Positions 6,095-14,213 of a stretch of DNA of 64,000 nucleotides are shown here, piece by piece. Below the pieces are notes generated by a model that was not told the origin of the DNA, did not search any database, and worked only from the letters and a program-made list of their open reading frames with translations. The DNA is from an uncultured Nitratireductor sp. (GTDB lineage Bacteria > Pseudomonadota > Alphaproteobacteria > Rhizobiales > Rhizobiaceae), in assembly GCF_913053745.1 (NCBI RefSeq), contig NZ_CAJXGF010000003.1, positions 1 to 64,000 of the forward strand, written 5' to 3'. A program made the translations under genes and the position numbers. How positions within the stretch are numbered: the stretch's first letter is position 1; every line of letters begins with the position of its first letter.

Positions 6095-6348
6095 TCGCCA
6101 TCGCCGACGATCTGAGACCGGAGTTTGCCGACATGGCGGCGCTTGCAGCCTCGATGGTGGAAGCGTTGCGGCATGAAATGCACAGTCAGGGCTGGCGCGG
6201 TGCGGAGATTTCCGACGCGGACTATGACGACAGCCGGAAGGTTCCGTCACTCCTGATCATCATCAGGCCCGGCAAGGACGAGCTCACCGTTGAGCGTGTG
6301 AGCGCCTTTGTGAAGGAAAAGCGGGCGCAGGCGAGGGATGCGGCATGA
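6091..6348 (+). CDS. Hypothetical early protein
   Basis: An 85-residue acidic protein beginning MIAIADDLRPEFADM. It has one long helix, then a strand pair ('KVPSLLIIIRPGKDELTVERV') and a C-terminal helix. The start at 6091 (ATGA overlap) is preferred over the longer track ORF that reads through the membrane-protein gene out of frame. No family recognised. Confidence 0.7.
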   Translation: MIAIADDLRPEFADMAALAASMVEALRHEMHSQGWRGAEISDADYDDSRKVPSLLIIIRPGKDELTVERVSAFVKEKRAQARDAA

Positions 6349-6899
6349 AGGACGATCAGGCCACTGCCGCCCGTCTGGAAATCCGCGCGATCGAGAGACG
6401 GCGCAAAGATCTGAACCTGACCAAAGACCATATGGACCGTGCCGCAAACCTGACGCGCGGCCACTATCACCGGCTTGTTTCCGGTGTTTGCACACCACGC
6501 CCCAGCACGCTGGCGCGCCTGAAAGCCGCCACCTTGAACGCCGGCAAGCGGCGAACGGCCGCCCATAACGACGATGAAGGGCTTTCGATCTCCTATCAGC
6601 TGGCTATCGCCCTGGTGGCGAATGCCCTGGGGCGTGATGCGGCGTCGATCCATGGTCAGGATCCATCACGCCGCGCGACGCACAACCCGGAATGGATGGC
6701 GGCGGCCGAGGTGCGGCGCATCGCGCTCTACCTGCTCAACGCCGCTGCCGGCTGGAACCAGGCGAAAGCGGCGGAGGCCGCCGGCGTAACGCGCCAGGCG
6801 GTCCACACGGCCTGCAAGGCGATCGAGGACCGGCGCAACGAACGCAGCTTCGACCGGCTGCTCGACGATCTCACCCGTTCGATCACAGGAGACTGGTAA
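6345..6899 (+). CDS. HTH protein with DnaA domain IV-like C-terminus
   Basis: A 184-residue protein with two DNA-binding parts. The N-terminal part (about 10-65) is XRE-like ('IERRRKDLNLTKDHMDRAANL'). The C-terminal part (about 85-170) follows the layout of DnaA domain IV: 'ALVANALGRDAASIHG', a basic 'DPSRRATHNPEWMAAAEVRRIALYLL' region, then 'NQAKAAEAAGVTRQAVHTACKAIEDRR'. The DnaA signature RDHSTV is not kept. A phage replication initiator or regulator is possible. ATGA overlap upstream, TAATG downstream. Confidence 0.75.
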   Translation: MKDDQATAARLEIRAIERRRKDLNLTKDHMDRAANLTRGHYHRLVSGVCTPRPSTLARLKAATLNAGKRRTAAHNDDEGLSISYQLAIALVANALGRDAASIHGQDPSRRATHNPEWMAAAEVRRIALYLLNAAAGWNQAKAAEAAGVTRQAVHTACKAIEDRRNERSFDRLLDDLTRSITGDW

Positions 6900-7093
6900 T
6901 GGAGAGCCCCAGAGCCACGGAAATTCTCAATCGCCAGCGCCAGCAGGAGGCCATTCGGCGCATCCGCAGCGCGGTGAGCCGCGCTTTTGCCGACGAACGC
7001 ACGCGCGATGCACGCTGGCGCAGCTGGTGGCGGCGCGACCTCTCGGAAGGCGTGAGCCAGATCGCGATGAACGCGGCGGGGAGGGTGGCATGA
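6899..7093 (+). CDS. Small basic hypothetical protein
   Basis: A 64-residue basic, arginine-rich helical protein beginning MESPRATEILNRQRQQ. ATG shares a base with the upstream TAA (TAATG), and its TGA overlaps the next ATG. The longer track ORF (6692) is out of frame with the upstream gene. Function unknown. Confidence 0.65.
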   Translation: MESPRATEILNRQRQQEAIRRIRSAVSRAFADERTRDARWRSWWRRDLSEGVSQIAMNAAGRVA

Positions 7094-7329
7094 CGGAAAC
7101 GCCACCCACCATCAAGCCTCTGCCAGATGGCGACGAATATGTGCTTCAGCCAATCGATGAGCCACCGAGCGACCGGGAAAAGCTGTTATTGATGCAATTG
7201 GAAGAATTGCGCCGGAGCTACGAGATTTCGGCGCGATCGTTCCTCGACGAACTGGCGGCCATCAGAGCCTTGAAAGGCAAGCGTTTCGTGCTTGTTCCCC
7301 GTGCCAAGCCGGAGGGGGATGCGGCATGA
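7090..7329 (+). CDS. Hypothetical acidic early protein
   Basis: A 79-residue acidic protein beginning MTETPPTIKPLPDGDEY, with a central helix ('DREKLLLMQLEELRRSYEISARSFLDELAAI') that could form a coiled coil. ATGA overlaps at both ends tie it into the early operon. No family recognised. Confidence 0.7.
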   Translation: MTETPPTIKPLPDGDEYVLQPIDEPPSDREKLLLMQLEELRRSYEISARSFLDELAAIRALKGKRFVLVPRAKPEGDAA

Positions 7330-7592
7330 AAATCAAATCCAGACCGACCGATGCCCGCCACAAAGCCCTGACCGACAAGCTTTGCCAGTTCCTCAAGGAT
7401 GAAGCCGGCGACCTGCCGGACATCGAGCTCCTGGCGCTCAACGCGCAGGTGCTGGGCATGATCATCGCCTATCAGGATCAGCGCAAATATACGCCGGACG
7501 AGATCATGACGATCGTTCAGCGCAACTTGGAGGCCGGAAACAGGCGCGTGATCGAAGGGCTGGCTAATTCGCCGGCAGGGGGGACGGCGTGA
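7326..7592 (+). CDS. Hypothetical early protein
   Basis: An 88-residue, mostly helical soluble protein beginning MKIKSRPTDARHKALTDKL. No recognised domain. It overlaps the previous gene (ATGA) and the next (GTGA), so it is translationally coupled in the early operon. Confidence 0.7.
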   Translation: MKIKSRPTDARHKALTDKLCQFLKDEAGDLPDIELLALNAQVLGMIIAYQDQRKYTPDEIMTIVQRNLEAGNRRVIEGLANSPAGGTA

Positions 7593-8041
7593 AAAAGATG
7601 CTCGTTGAACACGATCCCGAGAAAGGCACGTGGGGCGACTGCCATCGAACGGCGATTGCTGCGGTGCTGGGGTTGCCGCCTGTATCGGTTCCACATTTCT
7701 ATCGCTTCGGACCCAACCGCTCCTCGGAGGAGACACAGGCCGAAATCAACGAGTGGCTGCACGGCTATGGTGCATTGCGCGAGGTGCACGTCCTCTATCC
7801 GGGTGAGCTCGAGCTGAAAGAAATTCTCGAAACAATGCACGCGGTCAACCCCGGCGCGTTGTTCCTGCTGGGCGGCACCAGCCGGAATGGGACCGGTCAC
7901 ACTGTCGTCTGCCGCGATGGCCATATCATTTTTGATCCATCGCACAAGGAAAGCGGCATCGTCTCCCCAATGGAAGACGGGTACTGGTGGATAACCTTTC
8001 TAGCAATCGATGAAAGCCGCCTTGCGGAGCAAACATCATGA
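7589..8041 (+). CDS. Predicted papain/C39-like fold protein
   Basis: A 150-residue protein that reads like a small cysteine-peptidase fold: 'WGDCHRTAIAAVLGL' puts a Cys at the start of a helix near the N-terminus, and 'GTGHTVVCRDGHIIFDPSHK' supplies a His followed by a strand ending in Asp, the usual Cys-His-Asp order of C39/papain-like proteins. No secretion signal, so it would act in the cytoplasm. The GTG start overlaps the previous stop (GTGA), with a G-rich ribosome site before it. Target unknown; anti-host or host-takeover role is only a guess. Confidence 0.7.
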   Translation: MKKMLVEHDPEKGTWGDCHRTAIAAVLGLPPVSVPHFYRFGPNRSSEETQAEINEWLHGYGALREVHVLYPGELELKEILETMHAVNPGALFLLGGTSRNGTGHTVVCRDGHIIFDPSHKESGIVSPMEDGYWWITFLAIDESRLAEQTS

Positions 8042-8793
8042 TCCGCCTCGCTTCCACGGCCGTGATGGCGCGCCGGCATGAGCCGGCGGACAGTCTGGAT
8101 TTTTTCCCGACACCGCCATGGGCGACACGTGCTTTCTGCGAGCACGTGCTGCCGCGCGTCTTTCCCGATCCGCACCTGTTTCACAATCCCGCCTGGGATC
8201 CGGCCTGCGGCGAGGGGCACATGGCACTCGCCCTGGCAGACTATTTCGCCCAGGTGCATGCGAGCGACATCTTTCCCTACGGGTTCGGCCAGGTGGCCGA
8301 TTTTCTGCATCAGGACTTTCGCTGGAAGCCGGCGGAATGGATCATCACCAACCCGCCTTTCGCCATCGGCCGGGATTTCATCCTGAAAGCGCTACAGCTC
8401 GCCTATCGCGGCGTTGCCATGCTTGTGCGCACGGCCTTTTGCGAAGGGCAGGGCCGCTATGACGATCTGTTTTCCATCTATCCGCCGGCGATGATCGCCC
8501 AATATGCCGAGCGCGTGCCCATGCATCGCGCCCGCTGGGTGGTGAATGGCAAGACCGCGACCGCCTATTGCTGGGTGGTCTGGCTGAAAGAGTTTGGCAA
8601 GCCGATCGTGGACGACACGCGGTTTGTCTGGATCCCGCCGTCCCGAAACACGCTGACGCGACCCGACGACTGGCTGCGCTTCGGCGGGTGCATGGACATT
8701 CCCGACAAGCACAAGGCGCGCCAGCTTGCGGCCGAGGGCGGCGTGATGCGGCCGGCGCCGACTCGCCAGGAGATCCAGGCGGGGTTTTTGTGA
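8038..8793 (+). CDS. DNA adenine (N6) methyltransferase
   Basis: A 251-residue SAM-dependent DNA methyltransferase. Motif I is 'WDPACGEGHMALAL' (about 53-66) and motif IV is 'ITNPPFAIGRDF', the NPPF form of N6-adenine (or N4-cytosine) enzymes. There is no endonuclease partner nearby, so it is an orphan methylase, possibly for protection from host restriction or for timing of replication. Recognition site unknown. ATG overlaps upstream TGA; stop overlaps the primase start (TGATG). Confidence 0.88.
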   Translation: MIRLASTAVMARRHEPADSLDFFPTPPWATRAFCEHVLPRVFPDPHLFHNPAWDPACGEGHMALALADYFAQVHASDIFPYGFGQVADFLHQDFRWKPAEWIITNPPFAIGRDFILKALQLAYRGVAMLVRTAFCEGQGRYDDLFSIYPPAMIAQYAERVPMHRARWVVNGKTATAYCWVVWLKEFGKPIVDDTRFVWIPPSRNTLTRPDDWLRFGGCMDIPDKHKARQLAAEGGVMRPAPTRQEIQAGFL

Positions 8794-9920
8794 TGCACGG
8801 TGACCTGAAAGAGATCCGCGCGGCACTCAATCTGCGGGTGCTGGACGTGTGCGAGCGGCTTTTGCCGCATGGCCGGCTGATCGCAGGCCAGTGGGAATCT
8901 TGCAATCCGCGCGTTGCCGGCGACGATCGCAAGCTGCCGGCGCTGAAAGTGCGCGTGCATGGCGGCGAGCCGGGAGCCTGGCAGGACTGGCGCAACGGCC
9001 GCGACGGCTATGCCGGCGACATCATCGGCCTGGTCGGCTATCTCAACGGCACGGACACGAAAGGCGCGCTGGCCTGGGCGCGCGATTTCCTCGGTTTGCG
9101 CTCCATGAGCCGGGAGGAGCGCCGGGCCATGCGCTTTGCGGCCGAGGCGCAGGCGAAGAAGCGTGAACAGAAGGCGGCGCAGGACCGCCTGAAAAAGCGC
9201 CGGCGTGCGCGCGAGCTCTTTTCCTCCATTCCCCTCCAGGCCGGCCCGGCCGGTGCCGCCTACCGCCATGCGGTGGCCTATTTCGCGGCGCGGCACATGC
9301 CGCTTCACCAGGTGCCGGCGCTGAATGAAGAAAATTTCTGTTTCTCCGCCGCGACCGAATGGTGGCGGGGCGCGACCTATCGCACCGAACCGGATGGCCG
9401 GCGCATGAAAACCGTGCCGGGACCGAGCTTTCCGGCCGTGCATTCGGCCATGCGGCAATGGAATGGCGAGATCTCCGCCTGCCATGTGACGTTTCTGGAT
9501 CCGGTCGAGGCGGCGAAAGCGCCGGTGCAGCCGGCCAAGCTTATGTTTGGAGAGGCGCAGGGAGCGGTGATCGAGGTCGCCATGGGGCCGGCATGGGCAC
9601 CTTTCTGGGATTGCGAGGAGCCGCACCCGCTGATCATCGGCGAGGGGATCGAGAGCGTCGGGCCGCTGGCGATCGCCGTGCCGGAGGCGCGCGTCTGGGC
9701 GGCCGGTTCTCTTTCCGGCATGCGCCATGCCCCGGTGCATCTTCCCTGCATCTCCGAGGTGTTTGTCGCGCGCGACAACAACACCGGCAATGCCCAGGCA
9801 CAAAAGCAGCTCGACGCCGCGCTGGAAGCGCTCGAGGCGGCGGGCAAGCCGCTCAACGTGATGGCGAGCCACGTGGGCGACGATTTCAATGACCTCGCCG
9901 ATGACGACGAAGGAGAATGA
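8793..9920 (+). CDS. Toprim-domain DNA primase
   Basis: A 375-residue primase-like protein. The N-terminal 100 residues hold a domain as in phage primases of the DUF7146/Toprim_3 type ('PGAWQDWRNGRDGYAGDIIGLV'), followed by a basic helical linker (about 107-150). The C-terminal Toprim region has 'LIIGEGIES' (catalytic Glu), 'VFVARDNN' (Asp) and 'VGDDFNDLADDD'. It would make RNA primers for phage replication, working with the helicase at 11682. The start at 8793 is a TGATG overlap; the track's longer start is inside the methylase gene. Confidence 0.87.
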   Translation: MHGDLKEIRAALNLRVLDVCERLLPHGRLIAGQWESCNPRVAGDDRKLPALKVRVHGGEPGAWQDWRNGRDGYAGDIIGLVGYLNGTDTKGALAWARDFLGLRSMSREERRAMRFAAEAQAKKREQKAAQDRLKKRRRARELFSSIPLQAGPAGAAYRHAVAYFAARHMPLHQVPALNEENFCFSAATEWWRGATYRTEPDGRRMKTVPGPSFPAVHSAMRQWNGEISACHVTFLDPVEAAKAPVQPAKLMFGEAQGAVIEVAMGPAWAPFWDCEEPHPLIIGEGIESVGPLAIAVPEARVWAAGSLSGMRHAPVHLPCISEVFVARDNNTGNAQAQKQLDAALEALEAAGKPLNVMASHVGDDFNDLADDDEGE

Positions 9921-10243
9921 GCATGGGCATGGAAAGCCTGCAAGTGACCGATGCGCAATCCGCGCGGGTGCAGAAGACGCCGCACCGGGTTTCGCTCGAG
10001 GACATCAGCGCCAAGATCCAGGAGGTCGACTATGTGCGGCCGAGCCTGGAACCGACGATGACGATCTGCCTGGTGAAGATGCAGAACGGTTTCATCGTGA
10101 TCGGGAAATCCGCGCCGGCGGACCCGAACAATTTCGACCGGGAACTTGGCGAGAAATTCGCCTTCGAGGATGCGGTGCGCCAGATCTGGCCGCTCGAGGG
10201 CTATGCGCTGCGCGAGCGACTGCTTGCCGGGGAGGGTGTGTGA
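9917..10243 (+). CDS. N4 Gp49 / Sf6 gene 66 family protein
   Basis: A 108-residue protein whose core 'VSLEDISAKIQEVDYVRP' followed by 'TMTICLVKMQNGFIVIGKSA' and 'FAFEDAVRQIWPLEGY' matches the small phage family named after N4 Gp49 and Sf6 gene 66. The family is common near replication genes and has no established function. AGGAGA precedes the ATG, which overlaps the primase stop. Confidence 0.85.
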   Translation: MSMGMESLQVTDAQSARVQKTPHRVSLEDISAKIQEVDYVRPSLEPTMTICLVKMQNGFIVIGKSAPADPNNFDRELGEKFAFEDAVRQIWPLEGYALRERLLAGEGV

Positions 10244-10497
10244 TGAAGAAACCGACGCCCAGGAAGGCCTCCAAGGCCAAGGCAAAGCCAGTGGCGAGCG
10301 CTCCGGCGAAGCCGACGGATACTATCAGCTCGTTGCGCGGAAAACTGACCGACGCGCGGATAGAGGCTGACCGGTATCGGGATGCGTTTCATTCAAAATG
10401 CCGGGAGACGCGGCGGCTGCAGGTCACGGTCGAGGCGCTGCAACAGGCCCTGATCGACGAAAGGGCCAGCCCGCCGCTTTCCGACATTCCATTCTGA
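10243..10497 (+). CDS. Hypothetical protein with basic N-terminus and coiled coil
   Basis: An 84-residue protein: Lys/Ala/Pro-rich start (MKKPTPRKASKAKAKPV), then a helix likely to form a coiled coil ('DTISSLRGKLTDARIEADRYRDAF' onward). TGATG overlap with the previous gene. It is the last gene of the rightward early operon. Function unknown. Confidence 0.7.
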   Translation: MKKPTPRKASKAKAKPVASAPAKPTDTISSLRGKLTDARIEADRYRDAFHSKCRETRRLQVTVEALQQALIDERASPPLSDIPF

Positions 10498-10611
10498 ATA
10501 CCCGAGAGGGCGGTCTGGTACGGCTCGCGAGGCCCCCAGCACCTTCTAGGGACGGTTCGAGCGTAGGGGTTCAGCCCGCCGCCCACACCCAACATCATAG
10601 GAGAGAGTGAC

Positions 10612-11595
10612 ATGGCAAAACGGAGGAACAGCAGTGCAAAGCCCGCTTCTGATGATCGCGTGGAAACGGACACTGCAACCACCACCCAGGATGGAAGCGC
10701 CGGAGAGGCCGCGTCTGCGCTCGAGGCCGCCACGGCCGTGGATCCCGAAAAGCAGACCGATGCCCCGGCTGCCGGGCAAGAGCCAGGCGCGCCTGCGCCT
10801 GCGCCAGATAGCGCGGATGCTGAAAGCCAGGGAGCAACGGAAACGGAAGCCTTGAGCGATGGGCAAGCTGACAGTGGAGTTTCTGCCGATACCGGAACCG
10901 CAGATCAAGCTGATGAAGGATCTGGAAGCGATGCGGCAGGAAATCTACAGGGCGATGTATCTGCCGATGCCCAGGGAACTGACCAATCCGGACAAGAGAA
11001 TGCACATCCGGACAATGAAGCTCCTCGAGGAAATACGGCTGCAGAAGGGCAAGCCGATGCCCGGGAATCCGACGAAGCGGAAAAGCAGCTAGAACAGCAA
11101 AATGAAGCGGAAGCAGTCCAGATGGACACCAATGCGAAAGCCGCATTCTGGGCTTCCGGGGCGGTTTTTCGGGGCGAAACACCGGTTGAGGATCTTATAG
11201 ATCCCGAAACCCTTTCGATCTGGCGTGACGCTGATTTAAGCGCGATGCAGGAAGCGGCGTCATTCTTTCGTCGCTGGCCCGATTCCACACCGGAAGCCGT
11301 CTGCATTCATATGCGGCGGCGCGGTTTGCCGAACCTGCCTGCACCCAATCGGCGCATGGCAGCGGCCTGGGCGGTCTTCGCCTTCACCCTGCGCACGCTC
11401 GATCAGGTCACCGCCGCCGAAAAGGCCCAGGCGGACGCCGAAGCGCGCGCGGAAGAAAAGCGGCAGCTCCTGGTCGATCGCGACCGGCTGGCGATGACGC
11501 CCGAGGATGACAGCCCGCTTTCCGAGTATGGCCGGGCGGCCCTGCGCCGGCGAGAAACCCCGAAAGGGGAAAAACCCCGCAACGACCAGGAATAG
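10612..11595 (+). CDS. Acidic disordered protein with C-terminal domain
   Basis: A 327-residue protein. Residues about 10-165 are low-complexity (Ala, Asp, Glu, Gly, Gln, Ser, Thr) and probably disordered; about 170-275 look folded ('FWASGAVFRGETPVEDLI', 'AASFFRRWPDSTPEAVCIHMRRRG'), ending in a charged helix. AGGAGAGAG precedes the ATG. Codon third positions in the disordered part between 10859 and 11092 are markedly poor in G/C against the rest of the gene, where a second frame is open (see next entry). No family recognised. A strong terminator follows. Confidence 0.75.
   Translation: MAKRRNSSAKPASDDRVETDTATTTQDGSAGEAASALEAATAVDPEKQTDAPAAGQEPGAPAPAPDSADAESQGATETEALSDGQADSGVSADTGTADQADEGSGSDAAGNLQGDVSADAQGTDQSGQENAHPDNEAPRGNTAAEGQADARESDEAEKQLEQQNEAEAVQMDTNAKAAFWASGAVFRGETPVEDLIDPETLSIWRDADLSAMQEAASFFRRWPDSTPEAVCIHMRRRGLPNLPAPNRRMAAAWAVFAFTLRTLDQVTAAEKAQADAEARAEEKRQLLVDRDRLAMTPEDDSPLSEYGRAALRRRETPKGEKPRNDQE
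10859..11092 (+). CDS. Possible nested 77-residue gene (overprinting)
   Basis: A 77-residue ORF in the +1 frame inside the disordered part of the previous gene. It reads like a normal protein: 'EFLPIPEPQIKLMKDLEAM' and 'KRMHIRTMKLLEEIRLQKGK' are well-formed amphipathic helices, and its codons (CTG, CCG, AAG, CAG, ATC) are those favoured here. The ribosome site is weak. Part of the third-position G/C excess follows from the Ala/Asp/Glu/Gly richness of the host frame, so it may be chance. Function unknown. Confidence 0.35.
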   Translation: MGKLTVEFLPIPEPQIKLMKDLEAMRQEIYRAMYLPMPRELTNPDKRMHIRTMKLLEEIRLQKGKPMPGNPTKRKSS

Positions 11596-11615
11596 GTCCG
11601 GCGGTTCATCCACCT

Positions 11616-11658
11616 GCCGGCCGCGCGAACCCTCCTCCCTCGTGCGGCCGGCTTTTTT
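11616..11658 (+). terminator. Intrinsic terminator after early genes
   Basis: GCCGGCCGCGCGA pairs with TCGTGCGGCCGGC (13 bp, one G-U), loop of 15 nt or less, followed directly by six T. It lies 20 bp past the stop of the disordered protein and 24 bp before the helicase start, so helicase expression may need antitermination or its own promoter. Confidence 0.85.
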
Positions 11659-11681
11659 CATGACAGCAGGCCAGGGCGGCA

Positions 11682-13544
11682 ATGGCGAAAAAGACGACAC
11701 AGACCGGCACCCGCGCTATCCGCGCCATCTTCGAGACCGCCAGGCGTCAACTCGAGGACGAAAAGCCGATTGACTCCCCGGACCCGAACGAGCCGCGCAA
11801 CGGTCTTCGCGCCGGCCAGTGGCCGGGCGCACCGCACGATGCGTTGCCGCCCGACTGCCCGGTGCATGTGATCGGCCGAGACGCCGGCGGCACGGTCTGG
11901 GTCCGCACGGCGACCGGCCACATGCGGGCGGTCGAGAAATGGGACATGCCCACGCTTCTCGACCTGTTCGCGCCGGACGTGAATTATCTGTTCTGGGCCT
12001 GGCCGGCCTTCGGCAAGAAAAAGACCGTTGGCGAGGATGGCACCGTGCAGGAGGAGCTGCGCGTTGTGCGCCTCGAGCGCGACAAGGTGGCCGCCTGCCT
12101 GATCAACGCCGCCGCCAAGCGGCCGGATTTCGATCCCCAGACCCAGCATCGCGGCCGTGGCGGCTGGCAGGACAAGACCGGCCGTTTCGTGTGGCACTCC
12201 GGAAACTGGATGTGGAGCGTCAACGGCTCGACGCTCGAGCGCGCCCGGCCGGGCGAGCATGAAGGCTTTCTCTACACCCGGCAGCCGACGACGATCGAGC
12301 CCTGGGACGCGCCGATAAAACAGGATGAAAGCCCGGCCTTGCGGATCCTCGAGGATCTGCGCAGCTGGAAATGGGAACGGCCCTATCTCGACCCGGTGCT
12401 TTGCCTGGGCTGGATTGCAACCGCGATCATGGGCGGCGCTTTGAAGGCGCGGCCGATCGTCTTTACCGGCGGTGGCGCCGGCGTCGGCAAGTCGACCTTG
12501 CATGAGCTCCTGCGCAACGTGCTCGAGGGCGCGGTGTTCGCGGCCGTCGACACCACGGCCGCCGGCATCTATCAGCGCGTCAAGCACGATGCCCTGCCGA
12601 TCCTGGTCGACGAGCTGGAGAACAAGCCGGGATCCACGAAGGCGCAGAGCGTGATCGAGCTGGCGCGCGTTGCCTATACCGGCGGCGACATCGCCCGTGG
12701 CGGTGCCGACCACGAGGGCACAACCTTCCGCATGCACAATTCGTTTCTGTTTTCCGCCATCAACCCGCCGCCCATGACCGAGGCGGACAAAAGCCGCATG
12801 GCGATCCTCAATCTTTCTCGCCTGGACATGGCGGACGGCGTGGGGCGCAAGATGAGCGTGGCGATCGAGACGGACGGCCGCATGCTCCTGCGCCAGATCA
12901 TGGACGGATGGACGGAGTTTTCCGGCCGGCTCCTGCAGGACTGGTGGGACACGCTGCAAAAGCAGGGGCTCGACAGCCGGGCGATCGATACCTATGGCAC
13001 GCTCCTGGCGGCCGCCGAGCTGCTGGTCGGCCCGGCCGAGCTCGAGGATATCGGCCTGCCGGTGACAGACCAGACAAAGCTGGGCGAGATCATCGCGGCC
13101 GCCACGGCGCTCGAGCGCGGCGAACGGCTGGACAATTGGCACAAATGCGTCAACCGGTTGCTCGATTCGACGATTGAGGCCTGGCGCGACGGCGTGAAGC
13201 CCACGGTGGGCGGCGTGATCGACCAGGTGGAGCGCGACAACCTCGCGCTCGAGTTCGCGAAAGAGCGCCTGCAGCTGGTCAATCTTAGCATCCGCAACAA
13301 GGGCGACCCCGGTGATGGTTTCTGCCTGGCAGTGCCCAATGACGGGCCGGTGCTGCAAAAGCTGTTCGCGGATACGGAATGGCAGCGCGGGGGCTGGTTC
13401 GGGGCCTTGAAGCAAGCGCCCAACAACGTTGTGTTGCGCAACGAGGGCAACAAGCAGAAGCTCAAGATCAACGGCTCCACGAAGCACTGCCTTCTGATCG
13501 ATATGTCGGCGTTCGCGGCCTATGTCGACAAGGAGGGGCGGTGA
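11682..13544 (+). CDS. Phage replicative helicase/ATPase (P-loop, D5/DUF927-like)
   Basis: A 620-residue ATPase likely to unwind DNA at the phage fork. Walker A is 'FTGGGAGVGKST' (about 261-272), a probable Walker B is 'LPILVDELEN' (about 303-312), and 'FLFSAINPPPMTEADKSR' is a sensor/arginine-finger-like region. The N-terminal 230 residues carry a domain with 'GRFVWHSGNWMW' as in DUF927-type phage helicases. There is no separate primase domain; the Toprim protein at 8793 would supply that. Terminates with GTGA overlap to the next gene. Confidence 0.82.
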   Translation: MAKKTTQTGTRAIRAIFETARRQLEDEKPIDSPDPNEPRNGLRAGQWPGAPHDALPPDCPVHVIGRDAGGTVWVRTATGHMRAVEKWDMPTLLDLFAPDVNYLFWAWPAFGKKKTVGEDGTVQEELRVVRLERDKVAACLINAAAKRPDFDPQTQHRGRGGWQDKTGRFVWHSGNWMWSVNGSTLERARPGEHEGFLYTRQPTTIEPWDAPIKQDESPALRILEDLRSWKWERPYLDPVLCLGWIATAIMGGALKARPIVFTGGGAGVGKSTLHELLRNVLEGAVFAAVDTTAAGIYQRVKHDALPILVDELENKPGSTKAQSVIELARVAYTGGDIARGGADHEGTTFRMHNSFLFSAINPPPMTEADKSRMAILNLSRLDMADGVGRKMSVAIETDGRMLLRQIMDGWTEFSGRLLQDWWDTLQKQGLDSRAIDTYGTLLAAAELLVGPAELEDIGLPVTDQTKLGEIIAAATALERGERLDNWHKCVNRLLDSTIEAWRDGVKPTVGGVIDQVERDNLALEFAKERLQLVNLSIRNKGDPGDGFCLAVPNDGPVLQKLFADTEWQRGGWFGALKQAPNNVVLRNEGNKQKLKINGSTKHCLLIDMSAFAAYVDKEGR

Positions 13545-13873
13545 GCGGCCGTTGCCCCTGTTGCGGCGGTATGATGCCGCCAGGCGCGGTCCCGCGCGAG
13601 GAGATCGTCGGTCGGCTGGAAACCACCTCGCAGGTCTTTCGCGATGCTGTGCGAAGATTGGCCTGGCGGCCAGGACACCAGCTCACGTCGTATGAACTGG
13701 CGGAATACATCTGGAAAGATGATCCGAATGGCGGACCGGATACAGCCGATGCCGTTGTGCGCGTTACAATTCGTCGCGAGCGACATCATCTTGAGCCACT
13801 TGGTTGGCGGATAGAACGCCGGGCGGGTCACGGCGGTGGCTATCGCCTCATTCTTGCAGCCTCAGACGCTTAA
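13541..13873 (+). CDS. Winged-helix protein with N-terminal CxxC
   Basis: A 110-residue protein. It starts with a short zinc-ribbon-like 'CPCCGG', then a winged-helix domain in the OmpR/PhoB C-terminal style ('LTSYELAEYIWKDDPNGG', 'AVVRVTIRRERHHLEPLGW', wing 'ERRAGHGGGYRL'). GTG start (GTGA overlap with the helicase stop, AGGAGGGGC before it). Last early gene before the noncoding region and the late genes, so a late-gene activator is a reasonable guess. Confidence 0.8.
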   Translation: MSGRCPCCGGMMPPGAVPREEIVGRLETTSQVFRDAVRRLAWRPGHQLTSYELAEYIWKDDPNGGPDTADAVVRVTIRRERHHLEPLGWRIERRAGHGGGYRLILAASDA

Positions 13874-14213
13874 TCACAGTTCATAGAGCAGCCGTGCACG
13901 GCGCTGGTGGCGTTTCTGCGTCGCCTGGCGCGGCTGCGGCGTATTTGCCGTGTGTCACATCATAATGACCAGCAGCCCGGCAGGGCTGCGCCGCTTTCCT
14001 ATGTCCCGCCTCCAGGGCGAGGGAAACGGCTATTATGTCCACTCCCACGCCCGCGCGCCCATCCAGCAATTGACAGCCCAACCCCCGCCCCATTGGGAGA
14101 ATGCGTGTTCCCGCCGCGCCATTTTCGGCCCGAAACAGCGCATTTCGAGCGCAAGCACTTGTCGCAAGGTACGGCGTGCGAGGTTTGTGCCGTGCGCCTG
14201 GCGGGGCAGGGCG

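Noticed and set aside
10607-10855. 82-residue +1-frame ORF at the start of the disordered-protein gene
   Set aside because: Arg/Pro-rich product as expected from shifting an Ala/Glu/Asp-rich frame; starts before the real ribosome site spacing and has no protein character.
11658-13487. 609-residue minus-strand ORF opposite the helicase
   Set aside because: Antisense shadow of a gene with a clear Walker A; no promoter or ribosome site.
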